A DNA stretch of 64,000 bases from Pirellulales bacterium (GCA_022844125.1 JALHMI010000002.1:310001-374000); one strand, 5' to 3'. Counted from the first letter of the stretch, positions 1 through 11,477 are shown. The notes: generated by a model not told the origin, from the letters alone. A program made the numbers and translations.

Positions 1-820
<820 letters not shown>

Positions 821-980
821 TTGTAAGCATCACCGCACGCCGGACCGAAGCCCAACGCACGGGTTAATAGCCATCAAAACTTCTGAGTTTGGTTTGCCGG
901 GTTACCGCTCTTCGTGAAAAGAAACGGCCCCAGCTAAGCACAGTCTTGTGCTGGCAAAAAAAATTCAGAGGTCACTACCG

Positions 981-996
981 AATTGTCAAAGATCGA
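981..996 (-). promoter_or_regulatory. boxA-like antitermination element of rrn leader
   Basis: The minus strand reads GATCTTTGACAATT, close to the E. coli rrn leader boxA (GCTCTTTAACAATT). It sits about 160 nt before the 16S 5' end and downstream of the proximal promoter, which is the expected place for binding of NusB/S10. It also contains a TTGACA hexamer, but no good -10 follows, so boxA is the better reading. Confidence 0.55.
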
Positions 997-1054
997 ATAA
1001 AAATCCCCGGCCGGCTTAAACTGCCCGCAGGCAGTGCCTTCCAGGGAGCTCATC

Positions 1055-1082
1055 ATTCTAGAGCGATTAAGACTCCTGTCAA
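1055..1082 (-). promoter_or_regulatory. Candidate proximal rrn promoter (TTGACA-N16-TAGAAT)
   Basis: On the minus strand a perfect -35 TTGACA (1082-1077) and a 5/6 -10 TAGAAT (1060-1055) are separated by 16 bp. Transcription would start near 1048 and run through a boxA-like site into 16S. The same 16-bp spacing occurs at the trxA, tRNA-Ile and tatA promoters in this window. Confidence 0.7.
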
Positions 1083-1236
1083 CGGCCTCTCGAAAGATTT
1101 TTCAGAGCAGAAGCTCTGGCTCTCTCGCGGCCGTTCCCAGAGGTTCCCTCCAGAACGGGCGGCAGGTCTCGCACTTGGGCGAGCCCAAGATCTCCGCCTC
1201 CATCTGAATACGTCACCCGTCCCAGATGGTTCATGC

Positions 1237-1264
1237 ATTTTGAAGATTTTCGGCACCCTGTCAA
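1237..1264 (-). promoter_or_regulatory. Candidate distal rrn promoter
   Basis: On the minus strand a perfect TTGACA (1264-1259) is followed after 16 bp by CAAAAT (1242-1237), which matches four of six -10 bases. It lies upstream of a better promoter with the same spacing, giving a possible tandem arrangement as is common for rRNA genes. Sequence inspection only. Confidence 0.4.
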
Positions 1265-1363
1265 TGGGTCTCGCACTGCCATTTTGCGAACCCGACATTT
1301 GGCAAGTTTTTCCGCCGCGCGCCGCCGCTAAGCGCCGCGAACTCTGCGCAAACTCCGCAGAAC

Positions 1364-2383
1364 TCAGTACACCAGCTCGACGATAATCGGACGATGATCC
1401 GAGCCGACTCTCGGCCCCACATGCCGCGATACCACACCGAAATGCGGCGAGACCAGGCAATGATCAATTGGAATTCGCAGCGGCAGCGGAAACCACGGCC
1501 AGGTAGGCTCCACGCCGTATCCATAGCGTGTGTCTCGCAGCCCCGAAGCGCTGATCAAATCGCCAAAATACGGCGACCAGCTCGTGGTGTTCAGATCGCC
1601 TATCAGCACCACCGGCCCCGCGCGTTCTGCCACCCAGTCCGCCACCATCGCCAACTGAATGTTGCGCGCCTCGAACAGCCCCGCCGAGCCTGGGCTCGCT
1701 GGATGCGTACCAACAACCGTCACCGGACCACCGGGAAGATCAATCTCCGCAATGAGCGTCGGCAGATTGATCCCGGGACAGCGTTCGACCTCGAGCTTCG
1801 CGAGCGGATATCGGCTAAACAAGGCCATTCCATCCGTCCGATGGCTGGGCATCACGTGCGCGTGCGGATAGATTGCGTTGAGTGGTTTGAGAGCCTCGGC
1901 CCAATCGGGAGTGATCTCCATCAACAGGATCACATCCGGTTGCTCATCGGCGATCAGGTCGAGCGTCGGTTGAAAGTCGCGATTCAAGAAGTGCACGTTG
2001 AGCGACAGCAGTTTGAGCTCAGGTGTCGCCCCCGAGAGCTCATCGGAACCGAAATAAAGCGGGGCAACGAGGCTCAGGTTCACAAGCGCTAGGAGCCCGG
2101 CAACAGTCCCGCTCAACCAGCGCCGCGCGAGCAGCAGAGTCGCACTCGCGGCGGCTAGCATCCAAAAGTACTGCACGCGGAAGTGCCCCAAGAGCTCCAG
2201 TCTCCAATGGTCCCGGCCGAGAAAGCCGCCGATCGTTGCGAACCCGGCCAGAACGAGTGCCACCATTGCCCCGGCCACGAGGCCCCCGCGGAGAATTCGC
2301 CTCCATGTGGGCCGTGCCGCCGGTGGGGGGGACGTGTTAAGATGTTCCAGCTCGGTCGTGCTCATCCATCGATCCGCGGGCAT
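1364..2383 (-). CDS. Endonuclease/exonuclease/phosphatase (EEP) family membrane protein
   Basis: A 339-aa protein with a hydrophobic N-terminal part (about residues 28-110, three to four membrane segments) and a C-terminal EEP domain (DNase I-like fold). Motifs visible in order: LSLNVHF, the metal-binding Glu in LLMEITPDW, THPASPGS, the catalytic IGDLNTTSW, IPIDHCLV and the closing GSDHRP. This layout matches secreted or membrane-anchored EEP phosphodiesterases found in many Gram-negatives; substrates could be nucleic acid or phospholipid and cannot be told from sequence. An internal ATG at 2365 (residue 7) is an equally good start, since neither has a clear Shine-Dalgarno. It is divergent from the MFS gene, with only 64 bp between the two starts. 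Confidence 0.85.
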   Translation of the reverse strand: MPADRWMSTTELEHLNTSPPPAARPTWRRILRGGLVAGAMVALVLAGFATIGGFLGRDHWRLELLGHFRVQYFWMLAAASATLLLARRWLSGTVAGLLALVNLSLVAPLYFGSDELSGATPELKLLSLNVHFLNRDFQPTLDLIADEQPDVILLMEITPDWAEALKPLNAIYPHAHVMPSHRTDGMALFSRYPLAKLEVERCPGINLPTLIAEIDLPGGPVTVVGTHPASPGSAGLFEARNIQLAMVADWVAERAGPVVLIGDLNTTSWSPYFGDLISASGLRDTRYGYGVEPTWPWFPLPLRIPIDHCLVSPHFGVVSRHVGPRVGSDHRPIIVELVY

Positions 2384-2447
2384 GAACGGGTCGGGCTTGT
2401 ACTACTTTGACGATTGAAACGGACAATTCAGCCGCGGAATTGCACCA

Positions 2448-3788
2448 TTGGCGCGCTCAGATACCAGTCCAATCGTACCTCACGCACGGCGTCGCGCCCT
2501 GGCCTGGGGACATGTCAATGGCGGGCTCTGGGCTGCCGGAAATGCCCTGACAACGGGCTCACTCGTAAGCTACCTGGCGCGCGACTTGGGGGCCGCGGGT
2601 CTGGGATTGAGTCTCGTCCTGGCAGCTCCCAATCTGGCTGGGCTGCTTCGACTGGTGGCTCCGCCAATCATCTATCGCCTAGGCACCGCCCGCCGCGCTG
2701 CCATCGGCCTATTCGGAGTCAGCTACTTGCTGATTGTGGGGCTGCCGATCCTGGCCGGCTTCCCCATAGTAGAACGCACGCGCGCGGTGAGCCTGATGAT
2801 CGGCCTGCTGTTCGCACACCAGTTGTTCGAGTATCTGGCTACCGTGGCTTTGTGGACCTGGTGGGGAGATCTCGTGCCAGAACAAGTGCGGGGACGGTAC
2901 TTCGCACGCCGGCAACGCATCCAGCTTGCTGTGGCGATTCCTACGCTGCTTGCGAGCGGCTATTTCGCAGACATCTGGCGAGCCGCCGCGGCCGACGATC
3001 CGCAGCGACTGCTCATGGCGTATGCCGTGCCAACGGGCATCGGCGCCGTGGTGTTGCTCGCCTCGATCATCCCTCTGCTTCGGATGCCTGCGACCAGAAG
3101 CTACCCGCGACCGGAAGCCGCACTGACGCTGCGCGCCATGACGATGCCCTTTGCCGATCGGCGGTTCCGCGGACTGCTCGTGTTTCGCGGCTGGTTCTCG
3201 CTGGCGAACGGTATCTCGCAGGTCGTGCAGAACGTGTTTTTTCCGAAGGAAGTGCTGGGGCTCGGCGTTGCTCCGCTCGCTGCAATGCGTGTCACTACGC
3301 AGGTCGGCCAGTTTGCGGGAGCTCGAACGGTCGGCGAACTGAGCGATCGCTTCGGCAATCGCCCCGTCATCGTAGCGGGGCAGCTAGGCGTCTCCCTCGC
3401 GCTTGTGTTTTTTCTGGTTGCGCGACCGGAAACATGGTGGCTGCTCTTTGGCGCCTGGGCGCTGTTCGCGGCGTACGTCGCCCACAACATCTGCCTGCCG
3501 AATCTGGCCCTAAAGCTATCGTCCGAAATCGAGCGTCCAGGATACGTGGCAGCTGCCGAGGCTATCGCAAGCATGTTGCACGCCGTCTCTACCGTGGCCG
3601 GCGGGTTAGCGTTTGACTACCTACGTGCCGAATCCCCGCCGTCTTCGGCCGAGTTTTATCGGGCCTGCCTGATCATTCTCGGTCTAGGATTCGCGATGCG
3701 AATGCTGGCCGTGCCGTTAGCCGCGGCGATTCAGGAACCGGGGGCGTGGACCTGGCGCGAGATCATTGCCGGACGGCGCGGACCGTGA
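2448..3788 (+). CDS. Major facilitator superfamily transporter
   Basis: A 446-aa protein composed almost entirely of hydrophobic segments, about twelve in number, with a loop after the sixth (around residues 205-225) as in MFS carriers. The segment with DRFGNRPVIVAGQ after helix 8 resembles the conserved MFS loop between paired helices. The substrate is unknown. The start is taken as TTG because an in-frame stop lies 33 bp upstream and no ATG or GTG occurs before the first membrane helix; no clear Shine-Dalgarno is seen. It is divergent from the EEP gene and convergent with the DUF4432 gene downstream. Confidence 0.82.
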   Translation: MARSDTSPIVPHARRRALAWGHVNGGLWAAGNALTTGSLVSYLARDLGAAGLGLSLVLAAPNLAGLLRLVAPPIIYRLGTARRAAIGLFGVSYLLIVGLPILAGFPIVERTRAVSLMIGLLFAHQLFEYLATVALWTWWGDLVPEQVRGRYFARRQRIQLAVAIPTLLASGYFADIWRAAAADDPQRLLMAYAVPTGIGAVVLLASIIPLLRMPATRSYPRPEAALTLRAMTMPFADRRFRGLLVFRGWFSLANGISQVVQNVFFPKEVLGLGVAPLAAMRVTTQVGQFAGARTVGELSDRFGNRPVIVAGQLGVSLALVFFLVARPETWWLLFGAWALFAAYVAHNICLPNLALKLSSEIERPGYVAAAEAIASMLHAVSTVAGGLAFDYLRAESPPSSAEFYRACLIILGLGFAMRMLAVPLAAAIQEPGAWTWREIIAGRRGP

Positions 3789-3839
3789 AATGCCGCCTTC
3801 CCGGCGAAAGCATTCACCGGGCTTTAACGACATCGGCCG

Positions 3840-5000
3840 TCAGACCTTGGTCCAACCTTTCTGTGGCGTGGAAAATATCTGCGGATTGAGGCCACGCGTC
3901 AACTTGCCAATTTCCACCTCGCATGCGCCGATCCCCTTAGCATCGGTCAAAAGTTCCAATTCGAGTTGAAACGTTACCGACGCTCCCGGTGCGAGCTTCG
4001 CAAATCGCGCCTGCTCTCCCTCAAACGAACGCGGGTTGGGGTAGTTCGTGCCCGGCTCGAGTCCCGTCACATAGCCATCCGCTTCGGCTGCGGTGTTCTT
4101 CCAGAGGGTGAAGCACGGCAACTGCTCGCGGCGGTAACGCAAACAGACGCCCGCCGTTCCGTGCGCGTTCTTGAGCAGCACTGGCACGATGCCGGTTGAG
4201 TCTGCCGCCAGATCGAAAAAGTACACCTGTTCGGTGAAACCCGCCTGCGGCGCCGGATAGTTCTCCCAGCCGTTGATTCCTTCCGCCGCTCGCGAATCGC
4301 GCGGGACGATCGCGTTTACCGGCGCGACCAGTTTGGCGCCGGCATCCAGCACCGGCGGCCCGAAGTTGATGTGATAGAGCATCTGCGATTCGGCCGGAGT
4401 ACCCGAGAGGTTCGTCACCTTGTCGGTAATGCGAATGCGGTTCTCTCCCACCTTGGTGGCGTAGGTCGTCTCCAACCGCAGTTGGTGGAACAGGAAGCGA
4501 GCTTCGTCGACAATGCCGCGAACCGACAGTTCTCCACTCGTTTCGTTCACAGTGACTTCCACGCGGCTGGCTGGCAGGTTGCCGATGCGTCCATGCAATG
4601 GATAGCGGAGCCGGCCATCGGCGTCGAAATCCGGAGCACCATTGCTGATCAGGCCGCAGCGGCATAGCAGTTCGTCGAACCCCTCCAGCCAGCCAAGGCC
4701 GTTGGGATCGAGCACCGGCACATACTGCGGATGGACCGGCCCCTTCACGGCCGAGCGCCAGCCGTATTCGGTCTCCCCGGCCCAGGCTTTCCAAAGCCCC
4801 ATGCCGCGCATTGGCACGACGGCAAACTTCACGGCCCCATTATCAACCTCAATGGTGTCGACACCCTCGCGCACGCCGCCGCGCAGCGTCTGCCGCTTGA
4901 TGGAATAAGTGGCATCTCCTTTGGCCGGCTCGGGCGACTCGAATTCCGCCTCATGAATTCCCTGGTCCGAATCGGTCAGGACCCAAATGCTTTCCGCCAT
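3840..5000 (-). CDS. DUF4432 / aldose-1-epimerase-like protein
   Basis: A 386-aa protein that looks like the DUF4432 branch of the galactose-mutarotase-like beta-sandwich superfamily: an early VDNGAVKFAVVPMRGMGL segment, YPLHGRIGN with the expected His in the middle, YHINFGPP, and a late Glu in GLEPGTNYPNPR. Members bind the closed form of sugars and are presumed epimerases or mutarotases. The ATG at 5000 (MAESIWVL) is preferred over the ATG six codons upstream. It is divergent, across a 271-bp gap, from a run of sugar-isomerase and oxidoreductase genes, so a role in the same carbohydrate pathway is likely (inference). Confidence 0.75.
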   Translation of the reverse strand: MAESIWVLTDSDQGIHEAEFESPEPAKGDATYSIKRQTLRGGVREGVDTIEVDNGAVKFAVVPMRGMGLWKAWAGETEYGWRSAVKGPVHPQYVPVLDPNGLGWLEGFDELLCRCGLISNGAPDFDADGRLRYPLHGRIGNLPASRVEVTVNETSGELSVRGIVDEARFLFHQLRLETTYATKVGENRIRITDKVTNLSGTPAESQMLYHINFGPPVLDAGAKLVAPVNAIVPRDSRAAEGINGWENYPAPQAGFTEQVYFFDLAADSTGIVPVLLKNAHGTAGVCLRYRREQLPCFTLWKNTAAEADGYVTGLEPGTNYPNPRSFEGEQARFAKLAPGASVTFQLELELLTDAKGIGACEVEIGKLTRGLNPQIFSTPQKGWTKV

Positions 5001-5271
5001 GATTTGTCGACTCCGCAAGCCGTGGTGACTCTGATGATCGTGACACCCCTGGCCGGGGTGCGAAGCGGTGCAATTTACGCTGCCAGCGAGCGCATTGCCA
5101 GCCGCAGTGTGGCCGCTTGCCAGTGGCTCAGCAAGCGCTTAAAACTGAGCGTTCCGGCCAGCCGGCAAGCGTGCCCGTCTGGCGACGGAAACGTGGCGAT
5201 CGAGCTTCCGCATGCAAGTTCTGAAGGCGGCCGCCACTTCACCCACCGCTTTCCATCCCTGCGATTATTCA

Positions 5272-6519
5272 ATGGCTACTGCGACTCCCCTGAAACGTGA
5301 CAACGTCGGCAAGGCTCTTTCGGCGGCGCTTGATGCCGGTCAAGGCCTCCTGCGGCTTACGCCCACCTGGGTGCCGCGCAGCTTCTTGCATCCCGGCAAG
5401 CGTATCAAGCTCGCGCCTGGCGACTGGTATGCGTACGGTGCACACCGCGGCGGCATCGACGAACGCTGGTTCGCGAGCACGACCGAAGCCGCCAACGAAG
5501 GCCGCCTGCACGACGAAGGGCTGAGCTACGTCTCGCATGGCGGGCAGCGGTTCACTCTCGCCGACGCCGTGGCCGAAAGCGGTGCCAAGCTGATCGGCAA
5601 GACGATGTTCGACAAGTACGACCGCTGGCCGGTCTACTCCAAGTTCTTCGACAACATGGGCCCGATCCCGCATCACATGCACCAGGGCTTCAAGCACGCT
5701 GCCCTCACCGGACAGCAGGGCAAGCCTGAGAGCTACTACTTTCCGCCGCAGTACAACAACGTCGACAATAACTTCGCCTATACGTTCATGGGCCTCGAGC
5801 CGGGCACCACGAAGGCCCAGCTTCGCAAGTGCCTGGAGAACTGGCACAAGGGCGATAACGGCATTCTCGACCTCTCGAAGGCCTATCGACTTCAACGCGG
5901 CACCGGCTGGCTGATTCCGCCCGGCGTGCTGCATGCCCCCGGTTCGCTCTGCACCTACGAGCCACAGTGGGGCTCGGACGTGTTCGGCATGTTCCAATCA
6001 CTCGTCGAAGGCCGCGAAGTCCCCTGGTCGCTCTTGGTGAAGGACGTCCCGCAGGATAAGCACCAGGATCTCGACTTCATCATCGAGCAGCTCGATTGGG
6101 AAAAGAACGTCGACACGCACTTCAAGAAGAACAACTACCTGGAACCGATCGTCGACCAGGCCCAGAGCGGCAATGGCTACACCGACCGCTGGATTGTCTA
6201 CGGCACGGTCGACGGCGAGCAGCTCTTCAGCGCCAAAGAACTCACGCTCGAGCCGGGCGCCAAGATGACACTCAAAGACCCCGGCGCCAGCGGCTGGATT
6301 ACTGTGCAAGGCCGCGGCCGGATCGGCAAGCTTGCCCTGCAAACGCCAGCCATGATTCACTTCGGCCAGGAAACCGAAGACGAAGTGTTCATCACGCACG
6401 AAGCCGCCAATGCGGGCGTCGAGGTGGAGAACACCGGTAGCGAACCGCTCGTTTCGCTCCGCTACTTCGGACCCAACACGCACAAGAGCCTGCCGGACGT
6501 GGGCGACTACTTGAAGTAG
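5272..6519 (+). CDS. Cupin protein, phosphomannose-isomerase-like
   Basis: A 415-aa protein from ATG 5272 (an ORF extends 20 codons further up but without a sensible start). It carries a metal-site signature typical of type I phosphomannose-isomerase cupins: PHHMHQ at 133-138 followed by GKPESYYF around 150-157, and a third His near 221 (GVLHAPG). The N-terminal part holds [10 protein letters not shown] and the C-terminal part a second small cupin-like barrel ([15 protein letters not shown]). It probably binds a divalent metal and acts on an open-chain sugar or sugar phosphate. It leads a co-directional group of isomerase and oxidoreductase genes, with 64 bp to the next. Confidence 0.75.
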   Translation: MATATPLKRDNVGKALSAALDAGQGLLRLTPTWVPRSFLHPGKRIKLAPGDWYAYGAHRGGIDERWFASTTEAANEGRLHDEGLSYVSHGGQRFTLADAVAESGAKLIGKTMFDKYDRWPVYSKFFDNMGPIPHHMHQGFKHAALTGQQGKPESYYFPPQYNNVDNNFAYTFMGLEPGTTKAQLRKCLENWHKGDNGILDLSKAYRLQRGTGWLIPPGVLHAPGSLCTYEPQWGSDVFGMFQSLVEGREVPWSLLVKDVPQDKHQDLDFIIEQLDWEKNVDTHFKKNNYLEPIVDQAQSGNGYTDRWIVYGTVDGEQLFSAKELTLEPGAKMTLKDPGASGWITVQGRGRIGKLALQTPAMIHFGQETEDEVFITHEAANAGVEVENTGSEPLVSLRYFGPNTHKSLPDVGDYLK

Positions 6520-6583
6520 TAGTCCGGGTCTTTGCCATCCAATCGCTTGCGCCGTTTGCAGGCTTCAACCAGGATACCAATCC

Positions 6584-7630
<1,047 letters not shown>

Positions 7631-7711
7631 CCAAGCATCCCAATGAGCCCCAAATTCGCTGGGGCCTCGCAGTATCGAATCAGAGCGCACCCCCCCAAGG
7701 ATCAACTTGCA

Positions 7712-8869
7712 ATGTCCAAGCCCCTCAACATCGGCATGATCGGCTACGGCTTCATGGGCCGGGCCCACTCGAACGCATATCGGCAGGTGAGCCAGTTCTT
7801 TAGGCGCGAGTATCGCCCCGTGCTGAAGGCGTGCTGCGCCCGCAAGGAAGACCAGATCAAGGCCTTCGCCGAGAATTGGGGCTACGAGTCCTACGAAACC
7901 GACTGGCGGAAGCTGATCGAGCGGAAGGACATCGACGTAATTGACGTCGGTTCGCCGAACAACACGCACAAAGAAATTGTGCTGGCCGCGGCCAAGGCCG
8001 GCAAGATGATCGTCTGCGAAAAGCCGCTAGCGATGAACATCGCCGAGGCGGAAGAGATGTGTGAGGCGGTCGAAAAGGCCGGCGTCGCCAACATGGTCTG
8101 GTTCAATTATCGCCGCGTGCCAGCCATTTCGCTGGCCAAGCAAGTTGTCGACGAAGGCCGCATCGGCCGCCCGTTTCACTATCGGGCGACATACTTGCAA
8201 GACTGGACGATCGCGACCGACGTGCCGCAAGGTGGCGCGGGGCTGTGGCGACTCGACGCCAGCGTGGCCGGTTCTGGGGTGACCGGCGACTTGCTCGCAC
8301 ACTCGATTGACACCGCTGAATGGCTGAACGGCCCGATCGCCCGCGTGTCGGCCGCCACCGAGACGTTCGTCAAGGAACGCGTCCATGCTGAGACCGGCAA
8401 GAAGCAGCCTGTGGGCATCGACGACGCGTGCATGTTCCTGGCGGTGTTCAAGAACGGTTCCATGGGCACGTTCGAAAGCACGCGTTATGCCCGCGGCCGC
8501 AAGAACTATAACACGTTTGAACTGAACGGCGAGGCCGGCAGCGTGTTCTTCGACCTGGAAGATCCGCAGTACTTGCAATACTTCAAGTACTCCGATCCTG
8601 AGACCGGCAAGAAGATCGAAAGCCACCTGACTGGCTGGCAGAAAATTCACGTTACGAATCCCGAGCACCCGTACATGAAGCACTGGTGGGTGCCTGGCTG
8701 CACGATCGGCTACGAGCACACGTTTACCAACGCCCTGGCCGACTTCCTCGAGTCGCTTGAGACCAAGAGGCCGGTGCAGCCCGACTTCCGCAGCGGCCTC
8801 CGCACGCAGAAGGTCTGCGATGCGGTGCTCGATAGCGCGAAGAGCGGCCGTTGGGTCGAGATTTCGTAA
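7712..8869 (+). CDS. Gfo/Idh/MocA family oxidoreductase
   Basis: A 385-aa NAD(P)-dependent sugar or inositol-type dehydrogenase. The N-terminal Rossmann fold shows GYGFMG (residues 11-16) and the family's catalytic CEKPLAMN with Lys104. The C-terminal alpha/beta domain includes [14 protein letters not shown], which supplies the usual Asp/His. The start is ATG 7712 (MSKPLNIG); the ORF extends upstream but the glycine-rich loop must be close to the N terminus. It follows the TIM-barrel isomerase by 81 bp. Planctomycetes carry many paralogues of this family, so the exact substrate cannot be assigned. Confidence 0.9.
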   Translation: MSKPLNIGMIGYGFMGRAHSNAYRQVSQFFRREYRPVLKACCARKEDQIKAFAENWGYESYETDWRKLIERKDIDVIDVGSPNNTHKEIVLAAAKAGKMIVCEKPLAMNIAEAEEMCEAVEKAGVANMVWFNYRRVPAISLAKQVVDEGRIGRPFHYRATYLQDWTIATDVPQGGAGLWRLDASVAGSGVTGDLLAHSIDTAEWLNGPIARVSAATETFVKERVHAETGKKQPVGIDDACMFLAVFKNGSMGTFESTRYARGRKNYNTFELNGEAGSVFFDLEDPQYLQYFKYSDPETGKKIESHLTGWQKIHVTNPEHPYMKHWWVPGCTIGYEHTFTNALADFLESLETKRPVQPDFRSGLRTQKVCDAVLDSAKSGRWVEIS

Positions 8870-8945
8870 GCCAGTTGTCGGTGGCATCAACGGTTCACGC
8901 AATCATGCGATTGCAGCACAACAGCGCAACCGGCAAGGCGCGCGC

Positions 8946-9593
8946 ATGAACTACTTTGCCCACGGCCGACGTTTCATCGACGATCCGTACTTTCTGGCCG
9001 GCACGGCGCTGCCCGACTGGCTGAATGTGGTGGACCGCCGGCTGCGCGTGCGTTCTAAGCAGGCGGCCATGTTTGTGGACAACGCGGATAAGACGATTTC
9101 CCGACTCGCAGCAGGCGTCATGCAGCACCACGCCGACGATGCCCGGTTCCACGTGACACCGGTGTTCGCCCAGCTCTCACTCGATTTTGCCCGCCGCGTG
9201 CGCGAGTCGCTACCGGCCGACGACGGATTTCGTCCGCACTTTCTGGGGCACATTCTGGTTGAGCTTTTGCTCGACGCGGGTTTGATCGAACAGGATCCGA
9301 GCAGCTTGGAAGCCTACTATAAAGCGATGGATTCGCTTGACGGCGAACGGGTTGCCGCCGCAGTTAACACGATTGCTCCACGCCCGGCCGAAAACCTCGC
9401 GACGTTCGTGGCTATGTTTTCCCGCGAGCGGTTCTTGTTCGATTACCTGGACGATGGCAAACTGTTGTTTCGCCTGAACCAGGTGATGCGCCGCGTGGGC
9501 TTGCCCGTACTGCCGGCCAGCTTTGCAGATCTATTGGCTGAGCTGAGGCGTGACGTCCGACATCGACAGCGGGATTTGCTCGCAGTTCACTAG
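8946..9593 (+). CDS. Hypothetical protein with AcpH (DUF479)-like layout
   Basis: A 215-aa soluble protein starting at ATG 8946 (MNYFAHGRRF). The arrangement resembles the acyl-carrier-protein phosphodiesterase AcpH: an N-terminal MNYFAH, then GTALPDWL in place of GNLLADF, then QHHADDARFH where AcpH has a His-rich RRID region, then RPHFLGHILVELLLD where AcpH has DHFL..HW. These are the places where the family binds metal with His and Asp. The similarity is by eye and partial, so the function remains open. It lies between two sugar-metabolism genes, 76 bp after the oxidoreductase and 36 bp before an epimerase, and may simply share their transcript. Confidence 0.6.
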   Translation: MNYFAHGRRFIDDPYFLAGTALPDWLNVVDRRLRVRSKQAAMFVDNADKTISRLAAGVMQHHADDARFHVTPVFAQLSLDFARRVRESLPADDGFRPHFLGHILVELLLDAGLIEQDPSSLEAYYKAMDSLDGERVAAAVNTIAPRPAENLATFVAMFSRERFLFDYLDDGKLLFRLNQVMRRVGLPVLPASFADLLAELRRDVRHRQRDLLAVH

Positions 9594-9629
9594 GCCACCA
9601 CCACCAACTTAGACTCCCCGGAGTTATCG

Positions 9630-10469
9630 ATGAAATACGGCATGAACCTTCTGTTGTGGTCCGGCGACATCACGGACGAGCATTTGCCGGTGCTCGAAAG
9701 CCTGAAGAAGATGGGCTACGACGGCGTCGAGGTGCCGATGTTCGCACCCGATCCGGAGAAGTTCGCCAAACTTGGCAAGCGGTTGGATGAACTGGGCCTC
9801 GAGCGCAGCGCCGTGACGGTTCGCAACGCGGCGGACAATCCCATCAGCCCCGATGCGAAGATCCGCGCCGCGGGCGTGGAAGCCAATAAGCTGACGCTCG
9901 AGTCGTGCCAGGCCTTGGGCGCCCACGCGCTGGTCGGCCCGTACCACTCGGCGATCGGTGAGTTCACGGGTTCCGGCCGGACCGAGGATGAATGGAAGTG
10001 GGGCGTCGACAGCATGCGGCAGGTGGCCGAGCATGCGGCCCAGTGCGGCGTCACGCTGGGCGTCGAATACCTCAATCGGTTCGAGTGCTACTTCCTGAAC
10101 ACTGCGGCCGACGCGCTCAAGTTCGTGGAAGCGGTCGGACATCCGAACTGCAAGACGATGTACGACACGTTCCACGCCAACATCGAAGAGAAGGATCCGG
10201 TCGGAGTCATCCAGGCGATTAGGCCGCACGCCGCCTTGATCCACATTTCCGAGAACGACCGCAGCACCCCGGGCCAGGGCAATATTCCCTGGACCGAGAC
10301 GTTCCAGGCCATCCGCGAGTCGGGCTACGACGGCTGGCTAGTCATCGAGGCCTTCGGGCTCTCACTCCCGGAACTGGCGGCCGCGACGAAGATCTGGCGC
10401 AAAATGTACCAGAGCGAAGAGCAACTCGCTCGCGAAGGACTGGCTTTCATGAAGCAGCACACCGCCTAA
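9630..10469 (+). CDS. D-psicose/D-tagatose 3-epimerase-like sugar isomerase
   Basis: A 279-aa TIM-barrel protein matching ketose 3-epimerases. Four metal-site residues can be placed: Glu146 (GVEYLNRFE), Asp179 (YDTFHANIEE), His205 (LIHISENDR) and Glu240 (VIEAFG). These have the same mutual spacing as in D-tagatose 3-epimerase (152, 185, 211, 246). The LNRFE and HANIEEKD segments are typical of this branch. It probably interconverts C3 epimers of a ketose such as fructose/psicose. The start has an upstream CCCCGGAG (Shine-Dalgarno-like). It closes the sugar cluster that begins at 5272. Confidence 0.85.
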   Translation: MKYGMNLLLWSGDITDEHLPVLESLKKMGYDGVEVPMFAPDPEKFAKLGKRLDELGLERSAVTVRNAADNPISPDAKIRAAGVEANKLTLESCQALGAHALVGPYHSAIGEFTGSGRTEDEWKWGVDSMRQVAEHAAQCGVTLGVEYLNRFECYFLNTAADALKFVEAVGHPNCKTMYDTFHANIEEKDPVGVIQAIRPHAALIHISENDRSTPGQGNIPWTETFQAIRESGYDGWLVIEAFGLSLPELAAATKIWRKMYQSEEQLAREGLAFMKQHTA

Positions 10470-10535
10470 ACGAATGGCATGCGATGGCACGCCCGAATCC
10501 GCTTGCCGGCCAGTGCCGGGCGCGCTTATAGTGCG

Positions 10536-11273
10536 ATGATGACTGCCAAAGCTCAATCCGTTCCGCCCGTCGCCGGACTTCCGGCCGTGGTACGCGAATC
10601 GGATTCGGCGGGGCTGGCGCTCGACGAGCTGAGCCAGACGCTAGCTGGCATGATCGTGCGCGGCGCCGACCCGTACGTTGCGTTGCCGCCGGAGGCGGTC
10701 GAAAGTGAACCGCTACCAATTGCGTCAGCACCAACTGAGGAAGCCTGCGAAGTTACGCCGCGATCGATTCTGGAGGCCCTGCTCTTTGTTGGAAGTCCGA
10801 CGAACGAGCCGTTGTCCAGTCGCTATGTAGCGTCTCTGATGCGTGGCGTAAGGACGGCGGAAATCGACGCGTTGGTCCAGGACCTCAATGCCGAGTACCA
10901 GCGGCGCAATTGCCCCTACCAGGTTCTCGAAGAGGCCGGCGGCTATCGGCTCACGCTTCGCGAGGAATACGACCGACTGCGCGAGAAGTTCTTTGGCCGC
11001 ACGCGCCAGGCCAGGCTGTCGCCGGCCGCCATTGAAGTGCTCGCGGCAGTCGCTTACAACGAGCCGGTAACTGCCGAGGAAGTCGGCAAACTTCGCGGCG
11101 CCGCGTGCGGGCACATCTTGGCCCAACTTGTACGCCGACAATTAGTGCGGCTTGAGCGCACCGAGACAAAGCCGCGCAAAACCGTCTACTGGACGACCGA
11201 CAGGTTCCTGGTTCTGTTTGGGCTGGAAAGTCTCGGAGACTTGCCTCGCGGCGAGGATTCCGTTCCCACATGA
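10536..11273 (+). CDS. scpB: Segregation and condensation protein B
   Basis: A 245-aa protein whose C-terminal two thirds match ScpB: two winged-helix domains with SILEALLFVGSPTNEPLSS at the start of the first and LSPAAIEVLAAVAYNEPVTAEEVGKLRG in the second, closing with a strand pair and FLVLFGLESLGDLP. ScpB forms the SMC-ScpA-ScpB condensin complex. The first about 75 residues are a poorly conserved extension, longer than in classical ScpB. ATG 10536 or the adjacent ATG 10539 is the likely start. No scpA or smc lies beside it. Confidence 0.9.
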   Translation: MMTAKAQSVPPVAGLPAVVRESDSAGLALDELSQTLAGMIVRGADPYVALPPEAVESEPLPIASAPTEEACEVTPRSILEALLFVGSPTNEPLSSRYVASLMRGVRTAEIDALVQDLNAEYQRRNCPYQVLEEAGGYRLTLREEYDRLREKFFGRTRQARLSPAAIEVLAAVAYNEPVTAEEVGKLRGAACGHILAQLVRRQLVRLERTETKPRKTVYWTTDRFLVLFGLESLGDLPRGEDSVPT

Positions 11274-11477
11274 GCTCGCTGCGGTCCGCTTAAGTCCATT
11301 GCCAGCAGCGACTTGCTGTCATGGCCCAGGAACTTGCGCAGGCGCGGCCTGCCCTCATTGCTAGAATACTCCACTGGTTTGACGAACGTCCGCAAGGGTT
11401 GCGGATGCACCGCGACGCTCAAGCGGCCTCGTGGAATTCGCCAGCCAAGGTGAGGCACCACCGTGTGCCGCGCTCCC

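Larger units (their letters stand above)
821..1363 (-). other. rRNA leader and upstream control region (no gene)
   Basis: This 543-bp stretch lies between the 5' end of 16S and the 3' end of the EEP-family gene. Read on the minus strand it holds two promoter-like sites (1264-1237 and 1082-1055) and a boxA-like element (996-981), giving a leader of about 230 nt from the proximal promoter to mature 16S. The open frames that cross it overlap in several frames on both strands, have no ribosome-binding site and look like no family. I see no protein gene here. Confidence 0.7.

Noticed and set aside
984-989. TTGACA hexamer on minus strand as a third rrn promoter
   Set aside because: No acceptable -10; the surrounding sequence matches boxA better.
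889-1524. Overlapping open frames in both directions upstream of the rRNA
   Set aside because: No Shine-Dalgarno, no family resemblance, and they cover the rRNA leader and promoter sites.
2414-3616. 400-aa plus-strand frame
   Set aside because: Out-of-frame shadow of the MFS gene, Arg/Ser-rich with no hydrophobic pattern.
8027-8902. 291-aa minus-strand frame
   Set aside because: Antisense shadow of the Gfo/Idh/MocA gene in GC-rich DNA.
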